Below, one piece after another: positions 10,491 to 21,543 of a stretch of 64,000 nucleotides of DNA; within the stretch, counting starts at the first letter, position 1, and the number at the start of each line of letters is the position of its first letter. The stretch comes from Elgaria multicarinata webbii (Eukaryota; Chordata; Lepidosauria; Squamata; Anguidae). The notes beneath the pieces were generated by a model. That model did no database searches. It saw only the letters and a program-made list of their open reading frames with translations, and was not told the DNA's origin. The translations under genes were made by a program, and so were the position numbers. Location: NCBI RefSeq assembly GCF_023053635.1, contig NC_086180.1, forward strand, positions 4,407,206-4,471,205, in the 5' to 3' direction.

Positions 10491-11099
10491 CAACAGTGGG
10501 GAACTTAATTTAAATCATTGTTTTAAACTGGTATTTTTCGCTGATGGCCTTGATTTAGATTAATCCACCTTGGGGACCTTGGAAACGTGTGATTCGATGG
10601 GAGTCCTGTCAAAAAACGTTACCCTAAAGGTCTTAAAAGTATGGTGGGTTACAAAGAAACAGTATAGTTTTGTGCCTATTCTACCCACCTCTATTCCCTC
10701 TACAGCCTTCATCCGCCAGGTCCTTATGGGCTCCTGTGTCCTTGCTGGACACACACACACACACAAATAAATCTCTCAAAAAGAAATCTCCCAGAGGTCA
10801 GGCCTTGCTAAGCAGTCATCACTGATGGGGGAGGAGTTGTTTTGGGGTGGGTGGGGCTACATTATGCAATGGGGGTCATTATCAGATCAGGCAACAAGCA
10901 TTGGTCATTGCCATTGTGACAGACCTGGTCTTTTGGAGATAGGGGGTGTAGGGGGGCGGTCTGCTCTAGGGTAAACCCACCACTAATACTAAATATAAAG
11001 ACTCCCCTTCTTCGGGACAATCCCACCAGCCCTGTTGCCGGTCTATTTAATATCTCTCGCTCTCTTTTCCCTCTTCCCTCCTGAACACCTTTTCCTTGT
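10491..11099. other. Intergenic stretch without a recognised gene
   Basis: Contains a short CA microsatellite near 10750-10766. No gene or clear repeat seen. Confidence 0.4.
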
Positions 11100-11222
11100 G
11101 TGTCATGTCTTTATTAGACTGTAAGCCCAAGGGCAGGGACTGTCTTCTTTGCTAACTGATTCTAAGCCGCTCTGGAGAGCCTTTTTTGGCTGAGGAGCGG
11201 GGTATAAATATAAATAAATAAA
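11100..11222 (+). mobile_element. LINE/SINE 3' tail
   Basis: Segment with TTATTAGACTGTAAGCCC, GGCAGGGACTGTCTTC and GGGGTATAAATATAAATAAA. The reverse complement of the same tail recurs at about 14480-14650. Confidence 0.6.
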
Positions 11223-11804
11223 TCTGCTGAGACACTGGTTTAAGCTGCAATCTGCTGCACCCTGGTAGTGTTCACATGCCTGGGGTCAAAAGACATGCGC
11301 GCATCCAAGCATGCATAGTGTACAGTGTGTGCGTTCCAAAGTTCAAGCAGTCTTGCGCTTAGATAAGGTGGACAATCTGGGGCCCTGCGGATTCCAAATT
11401 CAGGGCTGTGTCTGCAGAGGCCTGGTGCTCTCTGTGCCCTTTCAAGGATTAACTCAACATTGGGATGTAGGAGAGGTAATCCCATGTCAGTTTCCCAGCG
11501 GAGAAAATCTTGAAAGGAAAATGGAAAGAAACATGTCTACAGAGGTAGGGCTTTGGTACTCCCAACTGCAGCACGTGATGAAGTTCAACAAAATGGGATA
11601 TTACCACCACATGCCCATCGCAGATTTGATTTCTTTGTCAGTGTATTATTTCTTTAAAAATATATTCAAGAATTTAGGGTGCAGTCCTATGCATGCTTAG
11701 GCAGAAAAAAGCCCTACAACTCCCAATGCCCCAGCCACATCCTCCTGAAGACATTTCCAGTTTTGCATTACGTAGGTGAGTTTGGGAAGGGGTTGGGCAC
11801 AACA
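11223..11804. other. Intergenic stretch without a recognised gene
   Basis: No splice-bounded coding frame and no identifiable repeat, apart from a short TCCTATGCATGC / AGGCAGAAAAAAGCC motif near 11690 that looks like part of a MITE. Confidence 0.35.
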
Positions 11805-12192
11805 TAAAGAACTGGGCATGTTTAGCCTGGAGAAAAGAAGACTGAGGGGAGACCTGATGGCACTCTTCAAGGAGTTGAATGGTTGTCACACAGAGGAGGG
11901 CCAGGATCTCTTCTCGATCCTCCCAGAGTGCAGGACACGGAACCATGGGCTCAAGTTACAGGAAGCCAGATTCCGTCTGGACATCAGGAAAAACTTCCTG
12001 ACTGTTAGAGCAGTACGACAATGGAACCAGTTTCCTAGGAAGGTTGTGGGCTCTCCCACCCTAGAGGCCTTCAAGAGGCCGCTGGACAACCATCTGTCAG
12101 GGATGCTTTAAGGTGGATTCCTGCCTTGAGCAGGGGGTTGGACTTGATGGCCTTGTAGGCCCCTTCCAACTCTACTATTCTATGATTCTGTA
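11805..12192 (+). mobile_element. CR1 LINE, 3' fragment
   Basis: Plus-strand CR1 end encoding [17 protein letters not shown] and [19 protein letters not shown], then the 3' tail CTATTCTATGATTCTG at 12177-12192. Confidence 0.9.
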
Positions 12193-12335
12193 AGAGCCCT
12201 GATGCTGGATCAGACCCTCTAGCCCAGCACTCTGCTCCCACAGTAGCCAACCAGCTGCTGACCAGGAACCTGTGAACAAGCACAACAGCACCCTCCCACC
12301 CATGTTCCCCAGTAATTGGTGTATACAGGCTTACT

Positions 12336-13398
12336 CAGGGCCAGTGCTACCATAAAGGCCACTCAGGCGGCCTCCTAGAGCGCGTTGGCTGTGAGCCAGG
12401 CCAGCCCGAGGATTCATCTGGGCCTGGGTGGGCGAGATGGCGCTCTGCGCCCACCCAGCCGAAGCAAAGCCAGGGACGGGGTGGGTGGGGGTGGGGTGGC
12501 TCCACGTTCAGAGTTCCGGAACACACCAGGAAGAGAGAGAGAGAGAATGTAGGTGTGCATGAGGTCTTTGAGTGAACGCATGTGTTCATGTGTGTGTTTG
12601 TTTGGAGTGAGTGATGCTGAGTGTGTGTGTGGAGGGGGGGGTGATTTGGAGGTGATATTCCTATTAAATAATGCATTTTAGACCCATAGACGTTCCTTTC
12701 CAATTTGTTTGCTATAATTGGCATGACGCATTTCTTGCACTTTAAAATAAATTTATCAGTTTCAAGTTTTGTGCTTCTTATTTTTTGCCTAGGGCGCAAA
12801 ATAGTCTGGCCCTGCCCGGAAGCAGCCCTCCCAGAGCTGGGAGGCCTCCACCGGAAGAAAAAGCACGTGGTGAGCTCGACCTTGGCCCAAGCCAGCCTCT
12901 GCCTTACTCCCGAGGAAAGGGCACCGGACCGCCTTGCCTCTCTCCTCAAACAGGCCGCGATGTCCAGGCAGCCGGGCAAGCGGGACTCCCTCTCCCTTCC
13001 CCCTGGAAAGCTAGGGACTTGTGGACTCCTCGCAAGGCAAACTCTCCTGCTTCCCGATCCTGTGCGTGTGGATCAACGGGACTTGCATCCGAGAAAGCCT
13101 TGCTCCGGGAGGCACCAGTGCGGCCCGATCCGCCTATGCCTCCTTACTCGGAAGCCTTATTCCACCCGAGTAAATGTGCGGAGGGGATCGGGACGCCAGG
13201 CTGCATAGCGGGTTGCGTTCGCACGGAAGTTATTCCCGGTGAGTTCCAGACGGCTGGGTCCCAAATCGAAGTGAGCCAGTCCCAGCTCTCCACTCGGCGC
13301 GCGCATTCGGACTTCCGGGCAATTTGGGGGGTGGGTGGGTGGGTGTGTGCAAGCAGCTCGCCTTGCCTAGGGCGCAAAATAGTCTGGCACCAGCCCTG
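12336..13398. mobile_element. hAT transposon-like element with 8-bp target duplication and GC-rich filler
   Basis: Ends CAGGGCCAGTGCTACC (left) and GGCACCAGCCCTG (right), flanked by the exact 8-bp duplication GGCTTACT at 12328-12335 and 13399-13406. An internal string GGGCGCAAAATAGTCTGG with CCTG at about 12793-12814 duplicates the right end, so the element seems to have two right ends with about 580 bp of GC-rich sequence between them. It also contains GA and GT simple repeats (12532-12545, 12590-12640). No transposase is seen, so it is non-autonomous. Confidence 0.8.
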
Positions 13399-13559
13399 GG
13401 CTTACTGCCTCTGGTACTGGGGATAGCACGTATCCATCCGGACTAGTAGCCCTCCTCCAGGAATTTGTCTTGACGTATCTGGCAGGCACCAGACCCCGGG
13501 GTGGGGCACGCGGGAGCCCTGTTGTCCTCCTCCACCGGTGTGCTTTCTGCCTTGAATAT

Positions 13560-13724
13560 GAGTGTGTTGCGCTGTGGTTGGCTGCTCCGGAAAGGGGAGG
13601 AGAATTGGGTGCTGGCATCCCTGCAGCTGAAGCAGCCATGAGCAGGCAGCGCCTGTAAAGCAGTGCGCGCGAGGAGGCCGGCAGCAGCGCAGGCTGGGAT
13701 CAAGGTGTGGGCACCTGGCAGCAG
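13560..13724 (+). promoter_or_regulatory. GC-rich start region with strong donor, candidate first exon of NAT8-like gene 2
   Basis: GC-rich, CpG-containing segment ending in GGCAGCAG|GTAAGTGG (donor after 13724). A short frame (MSRQRL) stops at once, so any exon here would be non-coding. The next plus-strand coding exon downstream is the acetyltransferase at 20872, with an acceptor at 20847-20848. The link is inferred from position only. Confidence 0.35.
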
Positions 13725-13949
13725 GTAAGTGGGGAGAGGGAGGCAGAGCGGGCAGGGAGGCTATGCATGGTGCCCCCTCTACCTGTGCAAGATCGTCACA
13801 GAAAGGGAACTGAGAAAACAACTCGTGGGAACAAGGATAAGAGGGTTACTTTGAAAACGAAACCATCGGCTATTTGTTGCGTGTTTGCTCTAAAGTAAGC
13901 GAAGGGGGCTCAGTCCAGACCCTTTGTCCGTCGCCCCTGAAATACCCAT

Positions 13950-14050
13950 TGGCTGAGTTCGGACGACACGCTAATCAATGGTTATTTCTCATTCTGTTCC
14001 TATTACACACACAACACCCCGTTGATTAGCGAGTGGTCCGAACTCAGCCA
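13950..14050. mobile_element. Short palindromic MITE, family D
   Basis: Second copy of the element at 2503: ends TGGCTGAGTTCGGAC / GTCCGAACTCAGCCA, with the same inner GCTAATCAA arm. Confidence 0.75.
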
Positions 14051-14102
14051 CGGTCTCAAAGGGATTCTTTTGAATTTACGAGCTTTATTTTTATTATTAT
14101 TT

Positions 14103-14470
14103 CATAGAGTCATAGTGGGGATCTACACTACTGCTTTTAAACCGCTTTAAAGCACTTTGAAAACGTTTTGACAATTGTATATGGAGTGTGTCCTGGGCCC
14201 CAACACTTGTCAAAACTGTTATAAAGCACTTTAAAGCACTTTAAAACAGTAGTGTAGATCCCCCCATAGAATAGCAGAGTTGGAAAGGACCTACAAGGCC
14301 ATCAAGTCCAGCCCCCTGCTCGATGCAGGAATCCACCCTAAAGCATCCCTGACAGAGGGTTGTCCAGCTGCCTCTTCAAGGCCTCTAGTGTGGGAGAGCC
14401 CACCACCTCCCTAGGTAACTGGTTCCATTGTCGTACTGCTCTAACAGTCAGGAAGTTTTTCATGATGTCC
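14103..14470 (-). mobile_element. CR1 LINE 3' fragment interrupted by a MITE
   Basis: The CR1 tail starts TTCATAGAGTCATAG (14101-14115), is interrupted by a palindrome (14116-14266), and resumes TAGAATAGCAGAGTTGG, running to about 14470 where a LINE-type tail begins. The MITE therefore inserted after the CR1. Confidence 0.8.
14116..14266. mobile_element. Palindromic MITE, family F, nested in CR1
   Basis: 151 bp. The arms TGGGGATCTACACTACTG and CAGTAGTGTAGATCCCC pair, as do the inner arms around AAAGCACTTT. A short ATAG is found on both sides. Confidence 0.75.
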
Positions 14471-14479
14471 ATTTGTTTA

Positions 14480-15132
14480 GTTATTTAGTTAGTTATTTAA
14501 GCATTTTTATGCTGCCATTCAGCCAAAAAAGGCTCTCACGGCGGCTTACAAAAGTATTTCTTGACAGTCCCTGCCCACAGGCTTACAATCTAAAAGACAT
14601 GACACAAAAGGAAAGGGGATTGGGAGGGAGGAGGAGAAAGACTGATGCAACTATCCCACCTGCCTTATACTGTGCACTCACTGCAAATTGCATGCAAAGG
14701 ATTCCGAAGTTTTCCACCTTATAATCTGCTTTGATTGCGAAGTTCACCCAGGCATCCGGCCTTAATTGTGCAATGAAGCAAAAAAGATTCGCCCTAGTTA
14801 GCCCCTACTTTTTGAGCATATCTTCCGAGCCGCCGCTGGGGCGCAGGAGCAGGATTTTAAAGAAATGCTTGCATCTGCCTAAGCTTTAAAGACACCAAAA
14901 TTGGCACAGTAATAGATATTAGGGAGAGCTTTAAGCATAGCAAATTAGAATTTAATTGGGTCATCCGTTGATTTTTTGTGATTTTTTACGATACTATTGT
15001 TTTTAAATGGATATTGTCTGTTTTTGTATGTGTTTTATGGTTTAAAATTTTGTATATTTCTTTTTAATGTTCACTGTTTTTAACTTTTGTAAACCGCCCA
15101 GAGAGCTTTGGCTATGGGGCAGTATATAAATG

Positions 15133-15188
<56 letters not shown>

Positions 15189-15779
15189 TTACCCCCTTAA
15201 ACTCACTTCCTGGTATGCAAAGGATCGCTGTCGCCCAGTAGCAAAAACAACAACCGCGAAAGCTTAGCGCTACAGGGATAATCGAAGCAGGTACGTGGGA
15301 TGAAGCTTTACAAATCACTTTTTTGGTACTTCTTTCCCCAGCATTTTAGTCATTTAGTATCCTCATCTTTTAAACTCTGCTATTTTAAACCTGTGTTTTA
15401 AATCTCTGAATGTCTGTTCGGTTTTATTCTGGCTGCGCTTTTTTATACTGTGGGTTTAAGCTTTTATATTTTATGCTGCACTTATGGTTTTAACTTTTGT
15501 GAACCACCCAGAGAGCTTTTGCTAGTGGACGGTATAGAAATGAAATAAAGAAAGAAATCAAAATTAGACGGGGCGAGCAGCCCAAATTAGGGCCCTGGTG
15601 CGGGTGAGGGGTGGGCAAAGGGTTAAAGCCTCCTTACCCACAGACACAAGGGAACTCCGTGCTTACCTTAAAATAAATTTTAAAAATCCAAAAGATGTAG
15701 CTGCTCACTACTACGTATTTTGTGAGCCTCGAGCTCTCTAAGTATAGAAACCAGCTATTATTATATTTATTTACCTCTA
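14480..15779. other. Intergenic: LINE tails and an AAT microsatellite
   Basis: Holds an antisense LINE/SINE tail (14480-14650) and two plus-oriented L2-type 3' ends: 15000-15135 with AGAGCTTTGGCTATGGGGC, continuing into (ATA)n at 15136-15188, and 15350-15560 with CACCCAGAGAGCTTTTGC. The rest has no recognised gene. Confidence 0.6.
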
Positions 15780-16313
15780 TTCGGCCCTGGTTAGGCCTCA
15801 TCTAGAGTATTGCGTCCAGTTCTGGGCTCCACAATTCAAGAAGGACGCAGACAAGCTGGAGCGTGTTCAGAGGAGGGCAACGAGGATGATCAGGGGTCTG
15901 GAAACAAAGCCCTATGAAGAGAGACTGAAAGAACTGGGCAGGTTTAGCCTGGAGAAGAGAAGATGGAGGGGAGACATGATAGCACTCTTCAAAGACTTAA
16001 GAGGTTGTCACACAGAAGAGGGCCAGGATCTCTTCTCGATCCTCCCAGAGTGCAGGACACGGAATAACAGGCTCAAGTTAAAGGAAGCCAGATTCCGGCT
16101 GGACATCAGGAAAAACTTCCTGTTAGAGCAGTATGACAATGGAACCAGTGACCTAGGGAGGTGGCGGGCTCTCCCACACTTGAGGCCTTCAAGAGGCAGC
16201 TGGACAACCATCTTTCAGGGATGCTTTAGGGTGGATTCCTGCACTGAGCAGGGGGTTGGACTCGATGGCCTTGTAGGCCCCTTCCAACTCTGCTATTCTA
16301 TGATTCTATGATT
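15779..16313 (+). mobile_element. CR1 LINE, 3' fragment
   Basis: Plus-strand fragment from TTCGGCCCTGGTTAGGCC to the tail CTATTCTATGATTCTATG. It encodes the C-terminal end of ORF2 ([18 protein letters not shown]-like, then [11 protein letters not shown]) with a frame break near 16120. Confidence 0.9.
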
Positions 16314-16850
16314 ATTTATATCCTGCCTTTCTCCTAGTACTGGAACTTAAAGCAGTTTACAAGATTAAAACATGCACAATTAAAACATATAAATATAATT
16401 TCCAAAAGTTAAAATAGAATTAAACCTACAGTAAAATTAAAAACATGTTAAAAAATTAAAAAACTGTAACAGATTAAAAAGGGGGGGGGGAATCCAATAC
16501 AGGTCCAGTGAACTTCCACAAGCCTGCTGAAATAAACAAACAAACAAAAATTGCCCGCCTCCCAAACTGTAGCACAGAGAGAGCCAGCCTAGCCTCCCTG
16601 GGAAGGGAGACTTCACTTTTCTTTTTGTAAGAAAACCCCCCCACATTTTTGTATCCCTTGCGGGGAAGCCACATTCACCAGGTGAAAAACACACCTGCTC
16701 AGTTTTTCCAACAGGATTTACAATTCACACACGCAGACCGACACGTGCCTGACTTTGGCTTTGTCGCTTGGGTCGTGTGACATGGAGGAAGCAGACTCTT
16801 CTTTAATTCTCCAGGCACCTGGAGAATCAAAGTACATATTCACAGAATCA
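16314..16850. other. Intergenic, LINE-tail-like left part
   Basis: The left part (16314-16490) is A-rich and resembles an antisense L2-type tail (AAAGCAGTTTACAAGATTAAAAC). The remainder shows no gene. Confidence 0.4.
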
Positions 16851-17345
16851 TAGAATCATAGAATAGCAGAGCGGGAAGGGGCCTACAAGGCCATCGAGTC
16901 CAACCCCTTGCTCAAGGCAGGAATCCACCCAAAAGCATCCCTGACAGCTGTCTTGGAGCTCTTCATTAGTATTTTTTTTTAATTTTATTTATTCATTTCT
17001 TTAAGTTGATCGTCCATAAGTCCCAACAAAAATGATTCTGGTTTCATTTGTAGATTTGTCTTTAATATTTTTTGCATTAACAAATGGATCTGGGTGGGAG
17101 CCTCTAGTGTGGGAGAGCCCACAACCTCCCTAGGTAACTGGTCCCACTGTCGTACTGCTCTAACAGTCAGGACGTTTTTCCTGATGTCCAGCCGGAATCT
17201 GGCTTCCTTTAACTTGAGCCCGTTATTCCGTGTCCTGCACTCTGGGAGGATCGAGAAGAGATCCTGGCCCTCCTCTGTGCGACAACCTTTTAAGTCTTTG
17301 AAGAGTGCTATCATGTCTCCCCTCAATCTTCCCCTAGATGTAGCA
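16851..17345 (-). mobile_element. CR1 LINE 3' fragment with internal insertion
   Basis: CR1 tail at 16851-16949, then about 145 bp of unrelated AT-rich sequence, then CR1 again at 17098-17345 (reverse of the [19 protein letters not shown] region). Beyond 17345 a short L2-like segment with an [18 protein letters not shown] frame is fused on the minus strand. Confidence 0.8.
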
Positions 17346-17727
17346 GTGACCAACCTGGCTGCCATATTTTGAACTAGTTGAAGTTTCCGGACTAGGCACA
17401 AAGGTAGCCCTATGTACTGCCTTCCCCAAGCTGGCAGCCTCCAGAGCTGTTGGACTACAGCTCCCATCCTCCTGCTATGGCCCAGTACATCTGGAGGGCT
17501 CAAGGGCTAGGGGAAGGCTTGGGGCAGGCAGACGACAGCAGGGCAGTTGTAAGCGGAAGCCAAGGAGAAGGTCACTTACAGGACTGTTGCGAGCTTCTGT
17601 CCGGTGGATGATGCTATTACGAAGAGGTACCCACCCACCACCCATCTCAAAGCAAGCAAGAACAGCCACCCAAACTCACACTGATCTCTGATTTGCTGCC
17701 GTGGGGCCCTATCAAGTTGGAGGGTTT
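17346..17727. other. Intergenic with an L2-like and a MITE B fragment
   Basis: 17346-17420 encodes, on the minus strand, an L2 ORF2 scrap ([17 protein letters not shown]). 17430-17475 carries half of a family B palindrome (TGGACTACAGCTCCCATCC). No gene. Confidence 0.5.
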
Positions 17728-17868
17728 GGCCACAGCTAGACCTAAGGTTTATCCTGGGATCATCCAGGGTTCACCCCTGCCTGAGCACTGGATCCCCTGT
17801 GTGTCACCTAGATGAACAGGTTTGATCCCTGGACGATCCAGGGATAAACCTTAGGTCTAGCTATGGCC
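17728..17868. mobile_element. Palindromic MITE, family C
   Basis: 141 bp with arms GGCCACAGCTAGACCTAAGG and CCTTAGGTCTAGCTATGGCC and a weaker inner pairing around CCAGGG. No frame. Confidence 0.8.
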
Positions 17869-18279
17869 TTTGTGCATGTGTGAGACAATCCCAACCTTAT
17901 ACTGCTCCTTTATTCCTTCTCTGAATCAAAGGACCCAGCTAAGGTGGAGGGGTTTGGAGTGTTGCAACTGTCCCTGTGACACACCTCTCTCTTCTCAGGC
18001 CCCACAACTATACAGCTCAGCCCCCTAGCCCCAAATCCCCCCTTCTGCTGCCACCATAAACCTGTACCGTTCCCCAGTTACTCCAAGGACCACACCGTTT
18101 AAATTAAATATGATTTATTAACAAGAAGTATATTCATGTACAAAAGCTTAATGGTTCTAAATGCACAGTGTGCAATGGTTTCAGTTCAGTACTCCTCTTA
18201 AAACGTTTCAGATCAAGGTTCTCCTGCCTAGTCTACCTCCCTCTAGGGTACTCTATTCTTTCCTCCCTCCAGCTAATTC
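17869..18279. other. Intergenic stretch without a recognised gene
   Basis: No splice-bounded frame. May belong to the same retroelement-like unit as the segment that follows it. Confidence 0.3.
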
Positions 18280-19308
18280 TGTCAGGGAAATTTCCCCGTA
18301 TCCAGTAGGGAAGGAGCGAGTCCAGACTGGTCCTGATTCAGAGGTTTTATTAGAACTACACGTGTAGGAGAGAAGCCCCCCTCCAGCAAGCCGAAGGCTG
18401 GACTCTCTGCCCACCATCCACACCAGCATACTTTTATACTCATCAAAGTTGCTCTGATGAAGTCATACTTTTCCCTCCTCCCTCCCATGACCGATCACAA
18501 GTCCCATACATGTTCCATAAACGAAAACCATTCTTACATAAACAATGCCATATTTTGGCAGCCTATGACCGGTACAAAATGTTGCATTCTGTTCTTTGAA
18601 AAGAACCCCAAGGAGTAATACAAAGTCCAGAGTATGCTTTGACCCTTCCAAAATGCCCAGTCAGGGGACTTAGGGGATAAACAATGAAGTGATGCACCTT
18701 CATGTCTGTCCTGGTTCCTAAACACAAAGCAGACGTGTTTAAGGAAAAAGCAACATGTGACCATGGCAGATAAGGAACCAAGAGATCAGGACAGCCTTGA
18801 GCAGCCGGCCAAGAGCTGTTCTGTGTCTCCAAATTCAAAAGCTAGGAGGGGAGGGGGGAAAGGGATCAGAGTGTTCCTGGGTGCTTGGGCACTTTCCCAC
18901 ATCAGACAGAGGTGTTTTAATGGGGTATTTTCAGATTTCCCTGTCAATTCTACCCAAAATAAGAAAGCATGCTGACGCTTTCCAGCTCTAGCCTCTCTCC
19001 CATCAATTCTCCACTCTCAACTCAATCAATTCTCTACTCTCAGCAGAACCCTATATATACACACACACCTTCCTCCAACTTCTCCCATTCTCTCACAGCC
19101 AATCCAGGCACTCTACACCAACATCCAATCAGCACTCTCCTTCCATCCGGCACTCGCTCCCCATCTAGGGCTCTATCCTTACCCCATATCCTGTAAATAC
19201 AATCACATTCTGGCAGAGTTTTTAACATTTTTTAACCTTTTAAATACTTATATTAATAAACATTAATGGCAAACTTCACAACACATTATAATGCAGTAGA
19301 ACATCACA
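18280..19308 (-). mobile_element. Possible solo LTR fossil
   Basis: Read on the minus strand, this stretch starts TGTGATGTTC and ends CCCTGACA, has a TATATATAGGG box and an AATAAA-type signal in the order expected of an LTR, and is not next to any recognisable internal region. Family not determined. No target duplication recognised, so the ends are tentative. It is inert and looks old. Confidence 0.35.
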
Positions 19309-19671
19309 GTGGGGCGGGCGGGGGAGAAGAACTCATCCTATTTTAGGATTTTCCATTTGCTCTTCCTCTTTATGTAAGGATTTTAAGGTTTCTGGAAGCT
19401 ACTTTGACCCAGTTCAAACACCACAGCTAATTCCTTCAGCTCAATGGCTCCTGTTTGCCAGCAGCCGACTCTTCTCCAGTCGGCCTCTGGATCAGTGGAC
19501 TTTGGCTAACGTGTGAAAATTGAGCCAAAATAACTCCAGAGCCAAAGTCCGGACTGCACATGCAGAAAGCTGAACTACAGAACTCTGGCCCCAAGGAAAT
19601 CACCGTGGCGGGATTATACACTACTAGAAAACATCAATAATTGCCAGTTGACATGTCAACAGAAAGGAAGT

Positions 19672-20395
19672 GTGATGCAGCAGTTAGAGTATTGGACTGA
19701 TTCTCAGGAAACCTGGGTTTAGTCCCCGCTCGGCCATGAAGCTCACTGGGTGACTTTGGGCCAGGCACTGACGCTCAGCCTACCTTACCTCACAGGGTTG
19801 TGGTGAAGATAAAATGGAGATCATAGAATAGTAGAGTTGGAAGGGGCCTACGAGGCCATCAAGTCCAACCCCCTCCTCATTGCAGGAATCCACCTGAAAG
19901 CATCCCTGACAGAGGGTTGTCCAGCTGCCTCTTGAATGGCTCTAGTGTGGGAGAGCCTACAACCTCCCTAAGCAATGGGTTCCATTGTTGTACTGCTCTA
20001 ACAGTCAGGAAGTTTTTCCTGATGTCCAGCCAGAATCTGGCTTCTTGTAACTTGACCCCATTATTCTGTGTCCTGCACTCTGGGAGGATCAAGAAGAGAT
20101 CCTGGCCCTCCTCCTTTAAAGTCTTTGAAGAGTGCTATCATGTCTCCCCTCAATCTTCTCTTCTCCAGGCTAAACCTGCCCAGTTCTTTCAGTATCTCCT
20201 CATAGGGCTTTGTTTCCAGACAAAATCATCCTCACTGCCCTGCTCTGAACCCCCTCCAGCTTATCTGAATCCTCCTTGAAGTGCCCAGAACTGGACGCAG
20301 TACTCAAGATGAGGCCTAAGATGTAAGCTGACTTGGGTTCCTTGTAGGAGAAAATAAGTTGGAATATAAATGTAACAATAGACTAAAAAATAAAA
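19672..20395 (+). mobile_element. tRNA-derived SINE split by a CR1 insertion
   Basis: The SINE head (19672-19819: GGACTGATTCTCAGG, CACTGGGTGACTTTGGGCC, CTCACAGGGTTGTGG) continues after the CR1 at about 20320 with GACTTGGGTTCCTTGTAGG and the tail to about 20395. The CR1 at 19820-20318 therefore landed in it. Confidence 0.8.
19820..20318 (-). mobile_element. CR1 LINE 3' fragment inside a SINE
   Basis: Minus-oriented CR1 end (ATCATAGAATAGTAGAG to GATGAGGCCTAAG). It encodes [14 protein letters not shown] on the minus strand. Confidence 0.85.
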
Positions 20396-20848
20396 TAAAA
20401 AGTCCATGTGCATATTGTGATTGACTTTGTGACTAATGATTGGCCACAGTGATTCTCAGTCCTAGGGTTAGAAAGTTTGAGAACTAGGGCTTAGTGGGTG
20501 TCTCCTATCAATCGATCGATCCATCTATAAATGACACATCATCACCCAAAGACTTAGTCCATTATCGCCAATGAGAAGAGAATGCTGCTGTCTGGCTACA
20601 ATGCATGCTGGAAGTTTTAGGACTTTTCTCTCTCTTCAGACTAGGGCTGTGCACAAAATGGCGGATTGCAAACAAAATGGCCACCATGCTTCAGAATTCC
20701 GAATCCGAATCTTGCACAGTCCTACTGAGAACGCCTTCAGAGACTTGACTCTGAAGCCATCAGGGAGCAGCATTAGGGGTCCTCCTAGCACTTTAAAACA
20801 CATCCGTATTCTTCTCTGAGTAACTGACCCTCCTGTTCCTTTTTCCAG
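20396..20848 (+). other. Upstream/intron sequence of NAT8-like gene 2 with a small MITE
   Basis: Contains a short palindromic element at 20642-20724 (TAGGGCTGTGCACAAAATGG, ending TTGCACAGTCCTA). It ends with a pyrimidine tract and the acceptor CTTTTTCCAG at 20839-20848. Confidence 0.55.
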
Positions 20849-20871
20849 GACAATAGGAATGTAACTCCGTC

Positions 20872-21543
20872 ATGGGGGAGTACCACCTCCGCACGTATGA
20901 GGACCGAGACTACGAGGCAGCCCGCACCATATTCTCCGAGGGGATCAAGGAGCACGCTCCCACTGCCTACCTGCACGTTCTCAGGTGCTCCCAGACACAT
21001 CTGCTCCTGCTGGGGGTGTTTCTTGTGGCCTATGTGACCTCTGCGTCCTTCCTCTTCTCCTTTGGAGTAGTGGCTACCCTTATGGTCGTGGGCTTCATTG
21101 GCATGAAGTCCATATGGACCGATTATGTCGAAACGGCCCTTGCTACAGACCTGCTGGACATCCGGCGGACCTACCTGGAACCAAAGGACTGCTGTTTCTG
21201 GGTGGTGGAGTTGCGCGAGGAAGTGGTGGGGATGGTTGCTGCCGTCCATCCAGAAGACCCAGCCTTGCAAGGCAGCGCACTGGAGCTGAAGCGCATGTCG
21301 GTGAAGAAGGATCACCGCGGCCACGGGCTCTCCAAGGCGCTCACCAGGGCCGTCGTCCGCTTTGCCCAGGAACGGGGGTACAAGGAGGTCGTGCTTGGTA
21401 CCTCCATGGTGCAATACGCGGCCCAGCAGTTGTACGAGGGCATGGGCTTCCACAAGGTCCAGGAGACCTGCCCCTCCCTCCTGGCTAAGTTCCTGCAGTT
21501 CTACATCTACTACTATCGTTATGAAATTACAGGATCCCGCTGA
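20872..21543 (+). CDS. NAT8: NAT8/camello-like N-acetyltransferase, copy 2
   Basis: Intact 223-residue paralog of the acetyltransferase at 7064. It opens MGEYHLRTYEDRDYEAART, has a hydrophobic hairpin at residues about 42-80 (HLLLLGVFLVAYVTSASFLF, then VVATLMVVGFIGM), the conserved LDIRRTYLEPKDCCFWVVE, the CoA loop LKRMSVKKDHRGHGLSKAL, and VQYAAQQLYEGMGF near the end. Role and membrane location are as for copy 1. The ATG lies 23 bases after the acceptor at 20847-20848, and the coding sequence is a single exon. About half of the positions appear to be shared with copy 1, so the pair is an old duplication. Both reading frames are clean, which argues that both are functional. Confidence 0.9.
   Translation: MGEYHLRTYEDRDYEAARTIFSEGIKEHAPTAYLHVLRCSQTHLLLLGVFLVAYVTSASFLFSFGVVATLMVVGFIGMKSIWTDYVETALATDLLDIRRTYLEPKDCCFWVVELREEVVGMVAAVHPEDPALQGSALELKRMSVKKDHRGHGLSKALTRAVVRFAQERGYKEVVLGTSMVQYAAQQLYEGMGFHKVQETCPSLLAKFLQFYIYYYRYEITGSR

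Noticed and set aside
15886-16311. Apparent proteins with '[17 protein letters not shown]'
   Set aside because: End of CR1 ORF2, repeated many times in the window; not host genes.
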